NCBI GenBank assembly: GCA_934153655.1
Contig: CAKPFH010000006.1
Coordinates: 1 to 39,139, forward strand
DNA: 39,139 nucleotides
Reading direction: 5' to 3'
From: an uncultured Bacilli bacterium
Lineage (GTDB): Bacteria > Bacillota_I > Bacilli_A > RF39 > UBA660
Shown here piece by piece: positions 23,318 to 31,944 of this stretch (within the stretch, counting starts at the first letter, position 1; each line of letters starts with the position of its first letter). The notes beneath the pieces are model-generated. The model was given only the letters and a program-made list of their open reading frames with translations, did not search any database and was not told the origin of the DNA. Made by a program: the position numbers and the translations under genes.

Positions 23318-25353
23318 AGAAATATTTAATTTTAATAATATTATTATTTGGTTATTTAAATGTTTATGCCTTTGAAGGTAAGTATAATTATGAAGTTACA
23401 AATATTAATCGAAATGATAATGGTGATATTACTGTAAATGGTTGGGCAATTCCTAATGCTGGAGTTGATGATGGACATTCACCAAGACTTAATCCTGATT
23501 TAGGAAGTGGAGCTAGTAGTGATTGTAAAACTAATAATAAAAATAATCATTATGTCTTTACTTTATATGCTCTTGGCGTTGATAGTAATAAAAATATAAA
23601 TTATAATAGTAAAAAAACTAAACTAGGTAGTGTTAATGGAAGTGGTTTGGATTTAACCAAAATAATGTGTAGACTTGATAGTAAAGGTAAATGTATAGCA
23701 AGTAAAAGTTCATGTTATCAAAATGTGGGGTGGTCATTTTCCTTTAATCAAGCTGTATTAACTGATAGCGCTTATCAATTTGGTTATGTTTTATATTTAG
23801 AAATATATGCAACCGGTAACAATTCAACAGTTGGTTTTCCCTTAGTTATTTATAATAATCGAATATCAGGATTTGGTTCAGATTACTCTTACACAACTAA
23901 TAATATGAAAGTTCAAGTAATAGCATATGATGGTTATTTTCAAAGATGTTCAAATGGTACTTGTCAAAGAAAAAATTATAATAAATTTAAAACTTGGGAT
24001 ATCTATGATGTTTTAGGAGTAACTACTAACTATAAGAATAAATTAACTTATTATAAAGTAGGGAATGATTTATATATTCCAGCATCATGGGTAGCTCCAC
24101 CTTCTACAAGTGCTATAATATTTCCACCTAAGGGACCAATTGATGTTAAAAATTGTACCAATGAAACTATTGGTCAATTAGAAACAAAAAAAGAAATAAA
24201 AGCTTGTAGTGGTTCAGCTACTTTATCAGGAAACTCTTATGCTTCTTGTAAAGTCGATTCCTATTCCTACTATACAAAGAAATGTTATGAAAATCCTTAT
24301 ACAGTTGATTTTAAAATAAATGACTTAGAAAAAGTTAATAAATTTACTTTAAGTAGTGGAGCAGGTTTTAGTGTTGATGCTAATATTAAAACTAATATTA
24401 AATGTTTATATACTTTTGATAGTGATAAATTTACAACCGATTATAACAATGTCTTAACAAATATTAACTATTATGAATCTGCTTTAAAAAGTACTAGTTT
24501 AACTGATGATAGTAAAAGAGAATTAAATTTTAAATTAAATGAAAATTTAACTATTAAGAAAAACTTAGATAATATCTTAACAACTTATAAAAATCAAACT
24601 CAACCTAATAATTGGGATCCAGGCTATGATTTTTCTAAAATAAAGGCTACTTTAGTAGTTGAAGATGACACAGTTAATTTAGAAAATAATATTACAAGTT
24701 CGAAAAATTGTAAAGTTACAACTACTAAAACTATTTCTTTATTAACTTCTAAAGAAACTATTAATACTGAATTTGAATGTAGTTCCTCTTATGAAATTAA
24801 ATATAATTTACCTGAAGTATGTTTAAATTTAAAAAATGGTAATCCAGAAAAATGTGATGAGGCTAAAAGTCAAATTGAAGGTGGTAGAAAATACTATATT
24901 GATTTAAATAAAAAAAGAGGAAATATAGCTTTAAAATTTGAAAACCTTGGTTATGATCAAAAATGGCAAGTTAATTTAAATAACTGTGTTTATGAATCTA
25001 ATTTATTAAAAGAACAAGTTATCTTTAGACAAATTGATCTTAATGATCCTTTTTTACAAAGCTATACTAATAATAAAAGAAAAATAGGTAAGAATTATAA
25101 AAATAATAAATTTAATTTTCTTAATATAATAAAACCTAGTATTTGGAATAATTTAGAATCTGATTATAAAGTATCGCTTAGTAAAACCAATGTTGATAAT
25201 ATTAAAAATGATACTTCTTTAAATGGAGCGTCTTCCTATTTAGGAAGTGATTGTTCTTTAAAAAATAATAAATATGTTTGCAACTTTTTAAATAAAAATA
25301 ATCAAGATAAATTCTTTACAAAAATTGAAGTAAAGGAAGATAAAATTTCTTGA
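23314..25353 (+). CDS. Surface module 2, large secreted Cys-containing protein (B2)
   Basis: The protein has 679 residues with a signal peptide (1-19, V-Y-A). The N-terminal half (about 20-260) differs from that of B1. It has no VWA domain but an unrecognised domain with V-N-G-W-A-I-P-N-A-G, followed by several Cys pairs, for example C-S-N-G-T-C. The C-terminal half (about 290-679) is homologous to that of B1, with S-G-A-G-F-S-V-D-A, L-P-E-V-C-L-N-L, Q-I-E-G-G and R-Q-I-D-L-N-D-P-F-L-Q shared. So the pair looks like one scaffold with exchangeable head domains. No C-terminal anchor. The gene overlaps A2 by 4 bases, and the Tad promoter starts at its stop codon. Confidence 0.8.
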   Translation: MKKYLILIILLFGYLNVYAFEGKYNYEVTNINRNDNGDITVNGWAIPNAGVDDGHSPRLNPDLGSGASSDCKTNNKNNHYVFTLYALGVDSNKNINYNSKKTKLGSVNGSGLDLTKIMCRLDSKGKCIASKSSCYQNVGWSFSFNQAVLTDSAYQFGYVLYLEIYATGNNSTVGFPLVIYNNRISGFGSDYSYTTNNMKVQVIAYDGYFQRCSNGTCQRKNYNKFKTWDIYDVLGVTTNYKNKLTYYKVGNDLYIPASWVAPPSTSAIIFPPKGPIDVKNCTNETIGQLETKKEIKACSGSATLSGNSYASCKVDSYSYYTKKCYENPYTVDFKINDLEKVNKFTLSSGAGFSVDANIKTNIKCLYTFDSDKFTTDYNNVLTNINYYESALKSTSLTDDSKRELNFKLNENLTIKKNLDNILTTYKNQTQPNNWDPGYDFSKIKATLVVEDDTVNLENNITSSKNCKVTTTKTISLLTSKETINTEFECSSSYEIKYNLPEVCLNLKNGNPEKCDEAKSQIEGGRKYYIDLNKKRGNIALKFENLGYDQKWQVNLNNCVYESNLLKEQVIFRQIDLNDPFLQSYTNNKRKIGKNYKNNKFNFLNIIKPSIWNNLESDYKVSLSKTNVDNIKNDTSLNGASSYLGSDCSLKNNKYVCNFLNKNNQDKFFTKIEVKEDKIS

Positions 25354-25378
25354 TTAACAAATAAATAAGTTGTATAAT
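25350..25378 (+). promoter_or_regulatory. Promoter of the Tad-like core operon
   Basis: TTGATT (25350-25355, overlapping the previous stop codon) lies 17 bases before TATAAT (25373-25378). The start is near 25385, directly before GGAGG and the TTG start. Confidence 0.7.
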
Positions 25379-25400
25379 TAAAATATAATAGGAGGTGGCT

Positions 25401-25964
25401 TTGAAAACGGCAATGTGGATGGTGTTTGTCTTTGCCCTTGGTGTTATTGGTATAGTTTTAATTAATGTTTTTGGAAATATAACAACAACTAATCAACAAG
25501 ATTATAATTTGCTTAAAAATACTGTTGAAGCATCGATGTATGATGCAATTGATATAGCGTCGTATCGAGCTGGGTTTTATCTTTGTACAAATGATGAATC
25601 AACTGATACAATAACTTTTAATTCTAAAAATGATTATAAAATCTTTTTAAATTCTAATATTAATGAAGAAAATTTATTAAAAGATTATAAAAAATGTGAA
25701 AAATTAGTTGGTGAAGTTAAATTAAATGCTGATGTTTTTGCAGAGAGCTTTATAAGAAGATTTTCAAGCAATGTTAATAATAATAAAAGCTATCAAATTA
25801 CTATTAAAGAGGTAATTGAATATCCACCAAAAGTAAGTGTTAGAGTAGACACATATAATTCGTATAACAATAATATTGAAGAATCAACTGATTTTACAAC
25901 TGGAGATTTTTCAATTAGAAATCAAATAGATGCAATATTTGAAGATAAGGAAATAAAAGAATAA
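25401..25964 (+). CDS. Pseudopilin-like membrane protein, first gene of the Tad-like operon
   Basis: The 187-residue protein has one N-terminal hydrophobic helix (about 4-26, M-W-M-V-F-V-F-A-L-G-V-I-G-I-V-L-I) and an outside domain with two Cys. It has no classical signal peptide cleavage site. This topology matches TadE/TadF-like minor pseudopilins, but I do not recognise a specific family. The helix continues as amphipathic (L-K-N-T-V-E-A-S-M-Y-D-A-I-D), as in pilin-type N-terminal helices. TTG 25401 is taken as the start because GGAGG (25391-25395) lies five bases before it; the GTG at 25395 overlaps that site. Confidence 0.7.
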   Translation: MKTAMWMVFVFALGVIGIVLINVFGNITTTNQQDYNLLKNTVEASMYDAIDIASYRAGFYLCTNDESTDTITFNSKNDYKIFLNSNINEENLLKDYKKCEKLVGEVKLNADVFAESFIRRFSSNVNNNKSYQITIKEVIEYPPKVSVRVDTYNSYNNNIEESTDFTTGDFSIRNQIDAIFEDKEIKE

Positions 25965-25973
25965 GGAGAGTTT

Positions 25974-26762
25974 ATGAAAAAATTAAAACAAATATTATCA
26001 AATAAAAATACAGTTACATTTATAGCAGCAATACTAATAGTTTTAGTATTATATGTATTTTATAATTGGAGAGTAAATCAAGCTACTAGTCCAATTAGAG
26101 TACCATATGCTAATCAAACAATTAATCCAAGAACTAAAATTACTAATGATATGATATCTTATTTAGAAATACCTAGTACAGCTTTAAAAGGAAATGTTAT
26201 TACTAATGTTAATAATATCGTAGGTATGTATACAAATGTAAATGGAAGTATTCCAGCAGGTAGTGTATTTTATAAAAGTCAAGTTGTAAAACAAGAAGAA
26301 TTACCAGATTCATTTTTAATAAATATTCAAGAGGGGTATGTACCTTATAACTTTGATGTTACTATGAAAAGTACGTATGGTAATTCAATTTATCCAGGTA
26401 ACTATGTTGATGTTTACTTTAAAGGAGTTCAAAATGGTAAATTAATGGTTGGTAAATTACTTGAAAATGTTAAAGTTTTAGCTGTTAAAGATTCAAGTGG
26501 TCGTCATGTATTTGAAACAAGTGATAATGATAGAACTCCAAGTCAAATAATATTTGCTGTTACTCCTGAAGTACATTTATTACTTCGTAAAGCTGAATAT
26601 ATTCCAGGTGTTAGTATAATAATAGTACCAAATGATACATCTATTAAATTAGATGATAGTGAAGAAGAAGTAGCAGTTACTGTTAAAAGTGAAACAATTA
26701 AAAATTATATTGAGGAACAATCAATTTATGTAGATGAATCTTCTACTGAAAGTAACAATTAG
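25974..26762 (+). CDS. SAF-domain protein, CpaB/RcpC-like
   Basis: This 262-residue pilus-assembly protein has one N-terminal membrane helix (about 13-31) and then a SAF domain (about 41-104, with I-N-P-R-T-K-I-T-N-D-M-I and S-I-P-A-G-S-V-F-Y). A CpaB-type C-terminal domain (about 110-225) has I-Y-P-G-N-Y-V-D-V-Y and V-T-P-E-V-H-L-L-L-R-K-A. The acidic, Ser-rich tail is probably disordered. In diderm Tad systems CpaB/RcpC works with the secretin; here there is no secretin, so it must act at the single membrane or wall. It lies nine bases after the pseudopilin-like gene and eight before the ATPase gene. Confidence 0.82.
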   Translation: MKKLKQILSNKNTVTFIAAILIVLVLYVFYNWRVNQATSPIRVPYANQTINPRTKITNDMISYLEIPSTALKGNVITNVNNIVGMYTNVNGSIPAGSVFYKSQVVKQEELPDSFLINIQEGYVPYNFDVTMKSTYGNSIYPGNYVDVYFKGVQNGKLMVGKLLENVKVLAVKDSSGRHVFETSDNDRTPSQIIFAVTPEVHLLLRKAEYIPGVSIIIVPNDTSIKLDDSEEEVAVTVKSETIKNYIEEQSIYVDESSTESNN

Positions 26763-26770
26763 GAGTTAAT

Positions 26771-28045
26771 ATGAATCAAGGTATAAATGCATATGAATTA
26801 AATTCAACTGATCGTAGTGGAAAAACTAATACCGAGATTAATGCTGATTTATTTTCAAGTATTGACTTTGGACCTTTAAAAGCTTATTTAGATGATGATA
26901 ATATTACCGATATTTCTTATAGCAATAATGGTCAAATATGGTTAAAATCACTTGATAAGGGAGTTTATCGAGTAGAAAATCCTGGAGTTAATAATGAATT
27001 AATTGAAAAAATTGCCTTTCAATGTGCTAATATAATGGGAAAAACCTTTAATATGGCAAGTCCTTTATTAGATAGTGAATCATCAGAACTTCGTATGAAT
27101 TTTATTCATGATTCAATTGCAAGAAATGGTATTGCAGCAGTATTTCGTAAAACTCCTGCTAAAATTAGATTGAAAAAAGATAAAATAATAAGTGATAAAT
27201 ATATAACTCTTGGTATCCATGACTTTTTAATAGAATGTGTTCATGGACACTGTAATATAATTGTATCCGGAGAAACTGGATCAGGAAAAACTGAACTTGT
27301 TAAATATTTAGCAAGTCATACCAAAGAAAATGAAAAAATAATTACTATTGAAGATACTTTGGAACTTCACCTAGATGTAATATTTCCTCATCGAGATATT
27401 GTTTCTATGAAAACTAATAATATTGCTTCTTATAGTGATGTTTTGGTAGGTTGTATGCGACAAAACCCAAAATGGATTTTATTATCCGAAGTAAGATCAG
27501 CTGAAGCTGTAACAGCAGTTCGTAACTCTATTTCATCAGGTCATAATATTTTATCAACTATTCATGCTGATAAAGCTTCAAGCATTCCATATCGTATGTA
27601 TTCCTTGCTTGAAAGCAATATTGATGTTGAACAATTCATGACAACTATTTATCGTTATATTCAATTAGGAGTACACGTAAGAGCAAGATATGATAAAGTA
27701 ACTGGTAAATTTATGCGTGAAGTATGTGAAGTATGTGAATTCTATGTTGATAGTGATAACAAACCTAAGAGCAATATTATTTATAGAAAAAATATAGATG
27801 GAACTGAAGTAATTAATTCTCCAACTTCTAATTTAATTGATTACTTAGAAAGTCAAGGAGTAGATTTAGCTAATAAAAACTTTGATAATTTAAAAATTGA
27901 TTTACCTTTTAATCAAGAAAATCAAAGTGTAAATAATATTGATACTATTAATAATAGTAATAGTAATAATATTAACAATAATAATAGTAACAATATTAAC
28001 AATAATAACGTAACTAATCAAAATGATGCTGATGAAATTTTATAA
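26771..28045 (+). CDS. cpaF: CpaF/TadA-type secretion ATPase
   Basis: The 424-residue hexameric ATPase should power pilus assembly or secretion. The N-terminal part (about 30-140) is the CpaF N-domain. The Walker A is G-E-T-G-S-G-K-T (167-174), the Asp/Glu box I-I-T-I-E-D-T-L-E-L follows (about 192-201), the Walker B-like strand is W-I-L-L-S-E-V-R-S (Glu240), and the His box is G-H-N-I-L-S-T-I-H-A-D (about 257-267). The tail (about 376-417) is a low-complexity Asn run, encoded by AAT/AAC repeats. GGAGTT precedes ATG. The catalytic residues look complete. Confidence 0.93.
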   Translation: MNQGINAYELNSTDRSGKTNTEINADLFSSIDFGPLKAYLDDDNITDISYSNNGQIWLKSLDKGVYRVENPGVNNELIEKIAFQCANIMGKTFNMASPLLDSESSELRMNFIHDSIARNGIAAVFRKTPAKIRLKKDKIISDKYITLGIHDFLIECVHGHCNIIVSGETGSGKTELVKYLASHTKENEKIITIEDTLELHLDVIFPHRDIVSMKTNNIASYSDVLVGCMRQNPKWILLSEVRSAEAVTAVRNSISSGHNILSTIHADKASSIPYRMYSLLESNIDVEQFMTTIYRYIQLGVHVRARYDKVTGKFMREVCEVCEFYVDSDNKPKSNIIYRKNIDGTEVINSPTSNLIDYLESQGVDLANKNFDNLKIDLPFNQENQSVNNIDTINNSNSNNINNNNSNNINNNNVTNQNDADEIL

Positions 28046-28054
28046 GGAGGTAAT

Positions 28055-28951
28055 ATGGAATTTTTAATAATTTTATTCATTGTCTTTTTCGTTGTTTTAT
28101 ATAGAAAAAGTAATGGTGAATCTTTATATAAATTTGTAACAACTAGTATTGGTAATATTTACGAAAAATATGCTCCTTATTCTTTTAAAAATATAAGAGA
28201 AAAATGTAAAGAAATGGGACTTGAATATACTAAGAAACAATATTTAATTCAAGTTATTGTCTTTACGGTTGTTTCTTTTGTAATTTCTTATTTGTATTTC
28301 TATAATATTGTTGTTGCTTTCTTTTATGTTGTACTTGTAGATTCTTTTATACCATATCTTGCTTATTTAAGATGTAAAAGATTATATAGTGAATTTATTT
28401 TTGAACAAGTTCAAGTATATGTAACAAATACAATTATGGAATTTCAAACAACTCAAAGTTTTGTTAAAGCTTTAGAAGGAGTATACGAATCAGGTGTATT
28501 AGAAGAACCTTTAAAAACTGATGTAAAAGTTATGATTGATTTAGCTTATCATAATGGTGATGTAGGGGAGTCAATTGATTATATGAATAGTAAATATGAC
28601 TTTTATATGACAAGAAATATGCATCAATTATTTTTACAAGTTACAAGAGAAGGTGCTCATGATACTGTAGGGGTACTTGATAATATGTTACTTGATGTTG
28701 ACCAATTAGTAGAAGGAGTATACCAAGATCGAATGAATAGAAGTGCTTTTCATACAGCTTTTATTCGTTATGGTTTACTTTTATATTTAATGGTAATGCT
28801 TGTTCAGTGGTTAATAGGAAAAGAAACCTATATTGAAATGGTAAATTCAAATATAATTTTACAAATTGGTCTTCATATTGTAATCTTATTCAATAGTTAT
28901 TTTCTTCTATCAGGAGAAAAATATTATAACGAGAATGTGGGGGCTGAGTAA
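28055..28951 (+). CDS. tadB: TadB-like inner membrane core protein
   Basis: The 298-residue T2SSF-type protein has an N-terminal membrane helix (1-16), a hairpin of two (about 66-110) and two at the C-terminus (about 228-292), with a cytoplasmic helical domain between (about 115-225, with F-E-Q-V-Q-V-Y-V-T-N-T-I). It follows the ATPase gene by 9 bases, as TadB follows TadA in Tad loci. Its last base overlaps the next ATG (taATG), so TadB- and TadC-like proteins are made in a coupled way. It forms, with the next protein, the membrane platform driven by the ATPase. Confidence 0.8.
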   Translation: MEFLIILFIVFFVVLYRKSNGESLYKFVTTSIGNIYEKYAPYSFKNIREKCKEMGLEYTKKQYLIQVIVFTVVSFVISYLYFYNIVVAFFYVVLVDSFIPYLAYLRCKRLYSEFIFEQVQVYVTNTIMEFQTTQSFVKALEGVYESGVLEEPLKTDVKVMIDLAYHNGDVGESIDYMNSKYDFYMTRNMHQLFLQVTREGAHDTVGVLDNMLLDVDQLVEGVYQDRMNRSAFHTAFIRYGLLLYLMVMLVQWLIGKETYIEMVNSNIILQIGLHIVILFNSYFLLSGEKYYNENVGAE

Positions 28952-29736
28952 TGGAATTTGCAATTGTTGTTTTAATAATGTTATTTGCTCTTTCTTACGG
29001 AGGTGCTATTGATTCTAAAAAGTTGTATCAAGATAATAAAGAATTCTTTAAAATGCTTAAAGAAAAGGATTATGATTTTTTAGTAAAATCTAAATATCAA
29101 GGTGAAGTAGATCCCGATGTTTTATTTGAAAAAAGAATAAAACAATTAATGGTAGCAACAGTTGTTGTTATTGCTATTTTACTTTTTAATTTTAGTTGGA
29201 TTAATTTAATTCTTGGTATATTAATAGTAATAGCTATTTATAAAAATCAATATAGTAGTTTGAAAAGTTATTATAAAAAGCATTTAACTGAAATTGATCA
29301 AACTTTACCATATTACTTAAAAAGTATAGAAATACTTGCTCAGCATTATACAATTCCGGTTGCTATTTCAAAATCAATTGAAACTGCTCCAACAATGTTT
29401 AAAAGTGGTCTTATTGAGATGGTAAAGAAAATAGATAGTGGTGATTCTTCAATTGATCCTTATATTGCTTTTGCTGAAGAGTATCCTGTTCGTGATTCTT
29501 TGAGAATGATGCGTCTATTGTATCGTTTAAGTATAGGTGCTCAAGAAAATAAACAAGAACAATTATTAGTATTTTCTAAAAGTGTATCAAGTCTTCAAAA
29601 CAAAGCTAGAGAACAAAAGTATAAAAAACGTCTTGATAAGATGGAAAAGAAAACTCTTGCTATGTTAATGGTAACAGGTGGTGGAACTATGCTTGTTTTA
29701 TTCATAGCTATGGTTATGATGATGATGAGTTGGTAA
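28951..29736 (+). CDS. tadC: TadC-like inner membrane core protein
   Basis: This 261-residue partner of the TadB-like protein has an N-terminal hydrophobic helix, a pair near residues 68-92, and a strongly hydrophobic C-terminus ending in a Met-rich run (I-A-M-V-M-M-M-M-S-W). The middle (about 105-225) carries the T2SSF helical domain (I-D-Q-T-L-P-Y-Y-L-K-S-I-E-I-L-A). It is shorter than a complete T2SSF protein, as is normal for the split TadB/TadC pair. Confidence 0.8.
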   Translation: MEFAIVVLIMLFALSYGGAIDSKKLYQDNKEFFKMLKEKDYDFLVKSKYQGEVDPDVLFEKRIKQLMVATVVVIAILLFNFSWINLILGILIVIAIYKNQYSSLKSYYKKHLTEIDQTLPYYLKSIEILAQHYTIPVAISKSIETAPTMFKSGLIEMVKKIDSGDSSIDPYIAFAEEYPVRDSLRMMRLLYRLSIGAQENKQEQLLVFSKSVSSLQNKAREQKYKKRLDKMEKKTLAMLMVTGGGTMLVLFIAMVMMMMSW

Positions 29737-29751
29737 ATTTTTGTAAAAATA

Positions 29752-29780
29752 TTGAATTTAGAAATTAAACATGTTATAAT
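29752..29780 (+). promoter_or_regulatory. Dedicated pilin promoter
   Basis: TTGAAT (29752-29757) and TATAAT (29775-29780) are 17 bases apart with extended -10 TGT. It lies in the 76-base gap after the TadC-like gene and would allow the pilin to be made in excess of the machinery. Confidence 0.75.
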
Positions 29781-29812
29781 AAATTTGAAAATAGTGAAAG
29801 GAGAATTTGAGT

Positions 29813-29989
29813 ATGAAAGAAGCAAGTGGCGAATTAAGTATGACTTTAATTGTTATCGTTGCAGCAGGTGTTATTTTAGCAATCTTTATGGCATTTAAAG
29901 ATCCAATTACAAAAGCAATTGGCGATAAATGGAGTGAATGGACTGATAAAGATGTTAATGCTAAAACCGGATATATTCTTAGAGATTAA
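29813..29989 (+). CDS. Flp-like major pilin candidate
   Basis: The 58-residue protein begins M-K-E-A-S-G-E-L-S-M, followed by one hydrophobic helix (T-L-I-V-I-V-A-A-G-V-I-L-A-I-F-M, 11-26) and a charged tail. This size and layout match Flp pilins, in which a short leader ends in S-G before the helix. The usual Glu at position 5 of the mature form is not conserved. ATG 29813 is nine bases after AAAGGAG; TTG 29807 is the alternative and is too close. It has its own promoter, and the next gene shares its M-(K/R)-E-A-x-G start, suggesting the same processing enzyme. No prepilin peptidase lies in the window. Confidence 0.75.
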   Translation: MKEASGELSMTLIVIVAAGVILAIFMAFKDPITKAIGDKWSEWTDKDVNAKTGYILRD

Positions 29990-30012
29990 TTAAAAATTAA
30001 GGAGATGTTAGT

Positions 30013-30429
30013 ATGAGAGAAGCCGTTGGTGGTTCTATATTATTTTATATTATTTTAGGCTTTTTAGCTGTATATATTGTTTTTATTGGAGTAATTATGA
30101 ACTACGCGGCTACTTATCGTGCTAGTAATTATGTCTTAACTAAAATTGAACAAACTGAAGCTAAAATAGAAGTAGGAAATCAAAGTGATACAAAAGATGA
30201 AAACACTTTAAATGGAATTTTAAAAACCATGAATTATCATAACAAATTAGATGTTTGTTGCCAAGATGTAGGTCAAACTGGTAATTCTATATATAAAATT
30301 AAGACTTATGTTAATTTTGAAGTTCCTTTATTAGGCACAAATTTAAAATTACAAATAAGAAATGATACTAAAACTATATATGGAGTCAGTTGCACTGAAA
30401 GCTTAAAATATGGTTATCCAAAGTGTTAG
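30013..30429 (+). CDS. TadE-like minor pseudopilin
   Basis: The protein has 138 residues. The start M-R-E-A-V-G-G-S matches the pilin upstream, then a long hydrophobic helix (about 9-34), then an outside domain with Cys pairs (D-V-C-C-Q-D near 80, S-C-T-E near 128, P-K-C at the end). TadE-type proteins have this build; the A-A-T-Y-R-A-S-N after the helix is TadE-like. It is probably a minor pilus subunit. A GGAGATG stretch ahead of the ATG serves as the ribosome site. It is cotranscribed with the pilin. Confidence 0.72.
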   Translation: MREAVGGSILFYIILGFLAVYIVFIGVIMNYAATYRASNYVLTKIEQTEAKIEVGNQSDTKDENTLNGILKTMNYHNKLDVCCQDVGQTGNSIYKIKTYVNFEVPLLGTNLKLQIRNDTKTIYGVSCTESLKYGYPKC

Positions 30430-30444
30430 ACAGGAGGAATAAAA

Positions 30445-31446
30445 ATGAATGTTATAGTTGCCAATAAATATAAAGATTTGATAAATAGTTCTAATATTCA
30501 AATAATGAAAGTTGCAACAGGAATTTTTAAAGTGGCTGAGATTGCTAATATCTTTAATGGAATGTACTATCAAAAATTAATTATTGATGCAACAGCAATT
30601 GATGGCTTTCCTAAAAAAGAAGTCTTAAAAGATTTAGCATCAAGATTTGATACAGAAAAACTTATATTATTTTTACCACCTGATTCTTCACCTCCAACTT
30701 CCTTTTTGTCTTATTTAGTTAGCATAAATATTTATAATTTTACTGATAACATTAAAGGCGTTAACCAGCTTGTTAGTAAAAGTAACACATTTGAAGATGT
30801 TAAAAGTTATGCTGAAAGAAAAGAAGTAGTTGTTAATAATAATAACAATTTTGATTTAGAAAATGATTATAATAACTATGATGTAAGACCAATAATAGGT
30901 CTTAAAAGTGTAACAAATGGTATTTTAAGTACAGAATATACTTATATGTTAAAGAAAAATTTAGAAAAAGTTTATCATAAGAAAGTTGCAGCTTTAGAAA
31001 TTGATAAAAAAGATTTTTTGTTTTTGGCAGAACCTGATATGTATTCTGTTCCTAAAAATAAATTAGGTGAGTTTATTAGTGAAGCAAGTAACTATGATAT
31101 TATTTTAGTTGATTTAGCTAAGAGTGACAATCAAGATATTTGTAGTGATGTCTTGTATTTAATAGAACCATCTTTATATCGTATTAATGAGTTAATGTTT
31201 ACTAATAAAAAATGCTTTGAAAACTTAAAGGGTAAAAAAGTAATACTTGTAAATAGTTTACTTGAAAATAAAGATATTAATATATTTGCCAAAGAAGCAG
31301 GAATTAGTATATATTTTACTATTCAACCTTTAAATGATCGAATAGTAAATCCAGTTTTAAATGATTTATTATATAAACTAGGAGTTGTTTCAAATGGCAA
31401 TGATTTAGATAATCAAAAAAAAGGTTTATTTGATTTCTTTAAATAA
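30445..31446 (+). CDS. TadZ/CpaE-like protein without a P-loop
   Basis: The protein has 333 residues. The N-terminal 120 residues resemble the atypical receiver domain of TadZ/CpaE, and residues about 148-325 follow a ParA/MinD fold in outline (strand I-I-G-L-K-S, then E-I-D-K-K-D, then Y-D-I-I-L-V-D-L-A near 225, then K-V-I-L-V-N-S-L-L near 273). The P-loop position reads G-L-K-S-V-T-N-G-I-L-S-T-E (152-164) and lacks the Lys and G-K-T, so ATP hydrolysis is not expected. TadZ positions the Tad machine at the pole in other bacteria, and some TadZ proteins are also degenerate at this site. A short Asn-rich linker (about 131-145) joins the halves. GGAGG precedes ATG. Confidence 0.72.
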   Translation: MNVIVANKYKDLINSSNIQIMKVATGIFKVAEIANIFNGMYYQKLIIDATAIDGFPKKEVLKDLASRFDTEKLILFLPPDSSPPTSFLSYLVSINIYNFTDNIKGVNQLVSKSNTFEDVKSYAERKEVVVNNNNNFDLENDYNNYDVRPIIGLKSVTNGILSTEYTYMLKKNLEKVYHKKVAALEIDKKDFLFLAEPDMYSVPKNKLGEFISEASNYDIILVDLAKSDNQDICSDVLYLIEPSLYRINELMFTNKKCFENLKGKKVILVNSLLENKDINIFAKEAGISIYFTIQPLNDRIVNPVLNDLLYKLGVVSNGNDLDNQKKGLFDFFK

Positions 31447-31475
31447 TTGCTTTTTTTTTATTATTATGATATAAT
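31447..31475 (+). promoter_or_regulatory. Promoter of VirB2-like gene 1
   Basis: TTGCTT (31447-31452) and TATAAT (31470-31475) are 17 bases apart with extended -10 TGA. It begins directly after the TadZ-like stop codon. Confidence 0.65.
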
Positions 31476-31493
31476 CTACAGACGGTGGTTTAT

Positions 31494-31832
31494 ATGTGTA
31501 GTGAAGAAATGCAAATGTTAATGGGGATTGTTATTTCTATTTTAAATGTTGTTAACTTTTTTGTTCCAATTGTTTTGATTGTTTTTTGTACAATTGATAT
31601 CTTTAAAATAATAGTTTCTAAAAAAGAAGATGAAGTTAAAAAACTTCGTAAAGATGTTTTAATGAAAATAGTTTATTGTATTATAATCTATTTAATTCCT
31701 TTTTTAGTTCCGTTTATTTTAAAATTAGTTAGCAATTTAGTTCCAATGGATTATGATGCTTCTTGGAAAGAGTGCTGGGACTACGTTAAAGAAAATAGTG
31801 ATAAGATAAATATTAATAATAAGAAAAAATAA
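31494..31832 (+). CDS. Two-TM VirB2-like small membrane protein 1
   Basis: The 112-residue protein has two hydrophobic segments (about 9-35 and 60-85) joined by a charged loop (I-V-S-K-K-E-D-E-V-K-K-L-R-K). A Cys near the N-terminus (M-C-S-E-E) and a W-K-E-C-W motif near the C-terminus put both Cys on the same side, where they could pair. It is paralogous to the next two genes. The topology and size recall VirB2/TrbC-type pilins, without proof of homology. Of the three it has the least conserved loop. ATG 31494 is used because it follows a GGTGG site; the GTG at 31485 is less likely. Confidence 0.68.
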   Translation: MCSEEMQMLMGIVISILNVVNFFVPIVLIVFCTIDIFKIIVSKKEDEVKKLRKDVLMKIVYCIIIYLIPFLVPFILKLVSNLVPMDYDASWKECWDYVKENSDKININNKKK

Positions 31833-31891
31833 TAAGAAAAATAATAATTAAATATTTAAATTATAAAATTATTAAAATATTATTAAAATAC

Positions 31892-31920
31892 TTGATTTAT
31901 TCTTAATATTTTAGTATGAT
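31892..31920 (+). promoter_or_regulatory. Promoter of VirB2-like gene 2
   Basis: TTGATT (31892-31897) and TATGAT (31915-31920) are 17 bases apart. The start of transcription would be near 31927, ahead of GGGAGGA. Confidence 0.6.
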
Positions 31921-31944
31921 TATAGTGTGTTTGGGAGGAAATTT

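Noticed and set aside
27940..28020. CRISPR-like repeat array
   Set aside because: The repeats are short, imperfect Asn-codon runs within the CpaF gene and have no spacers.
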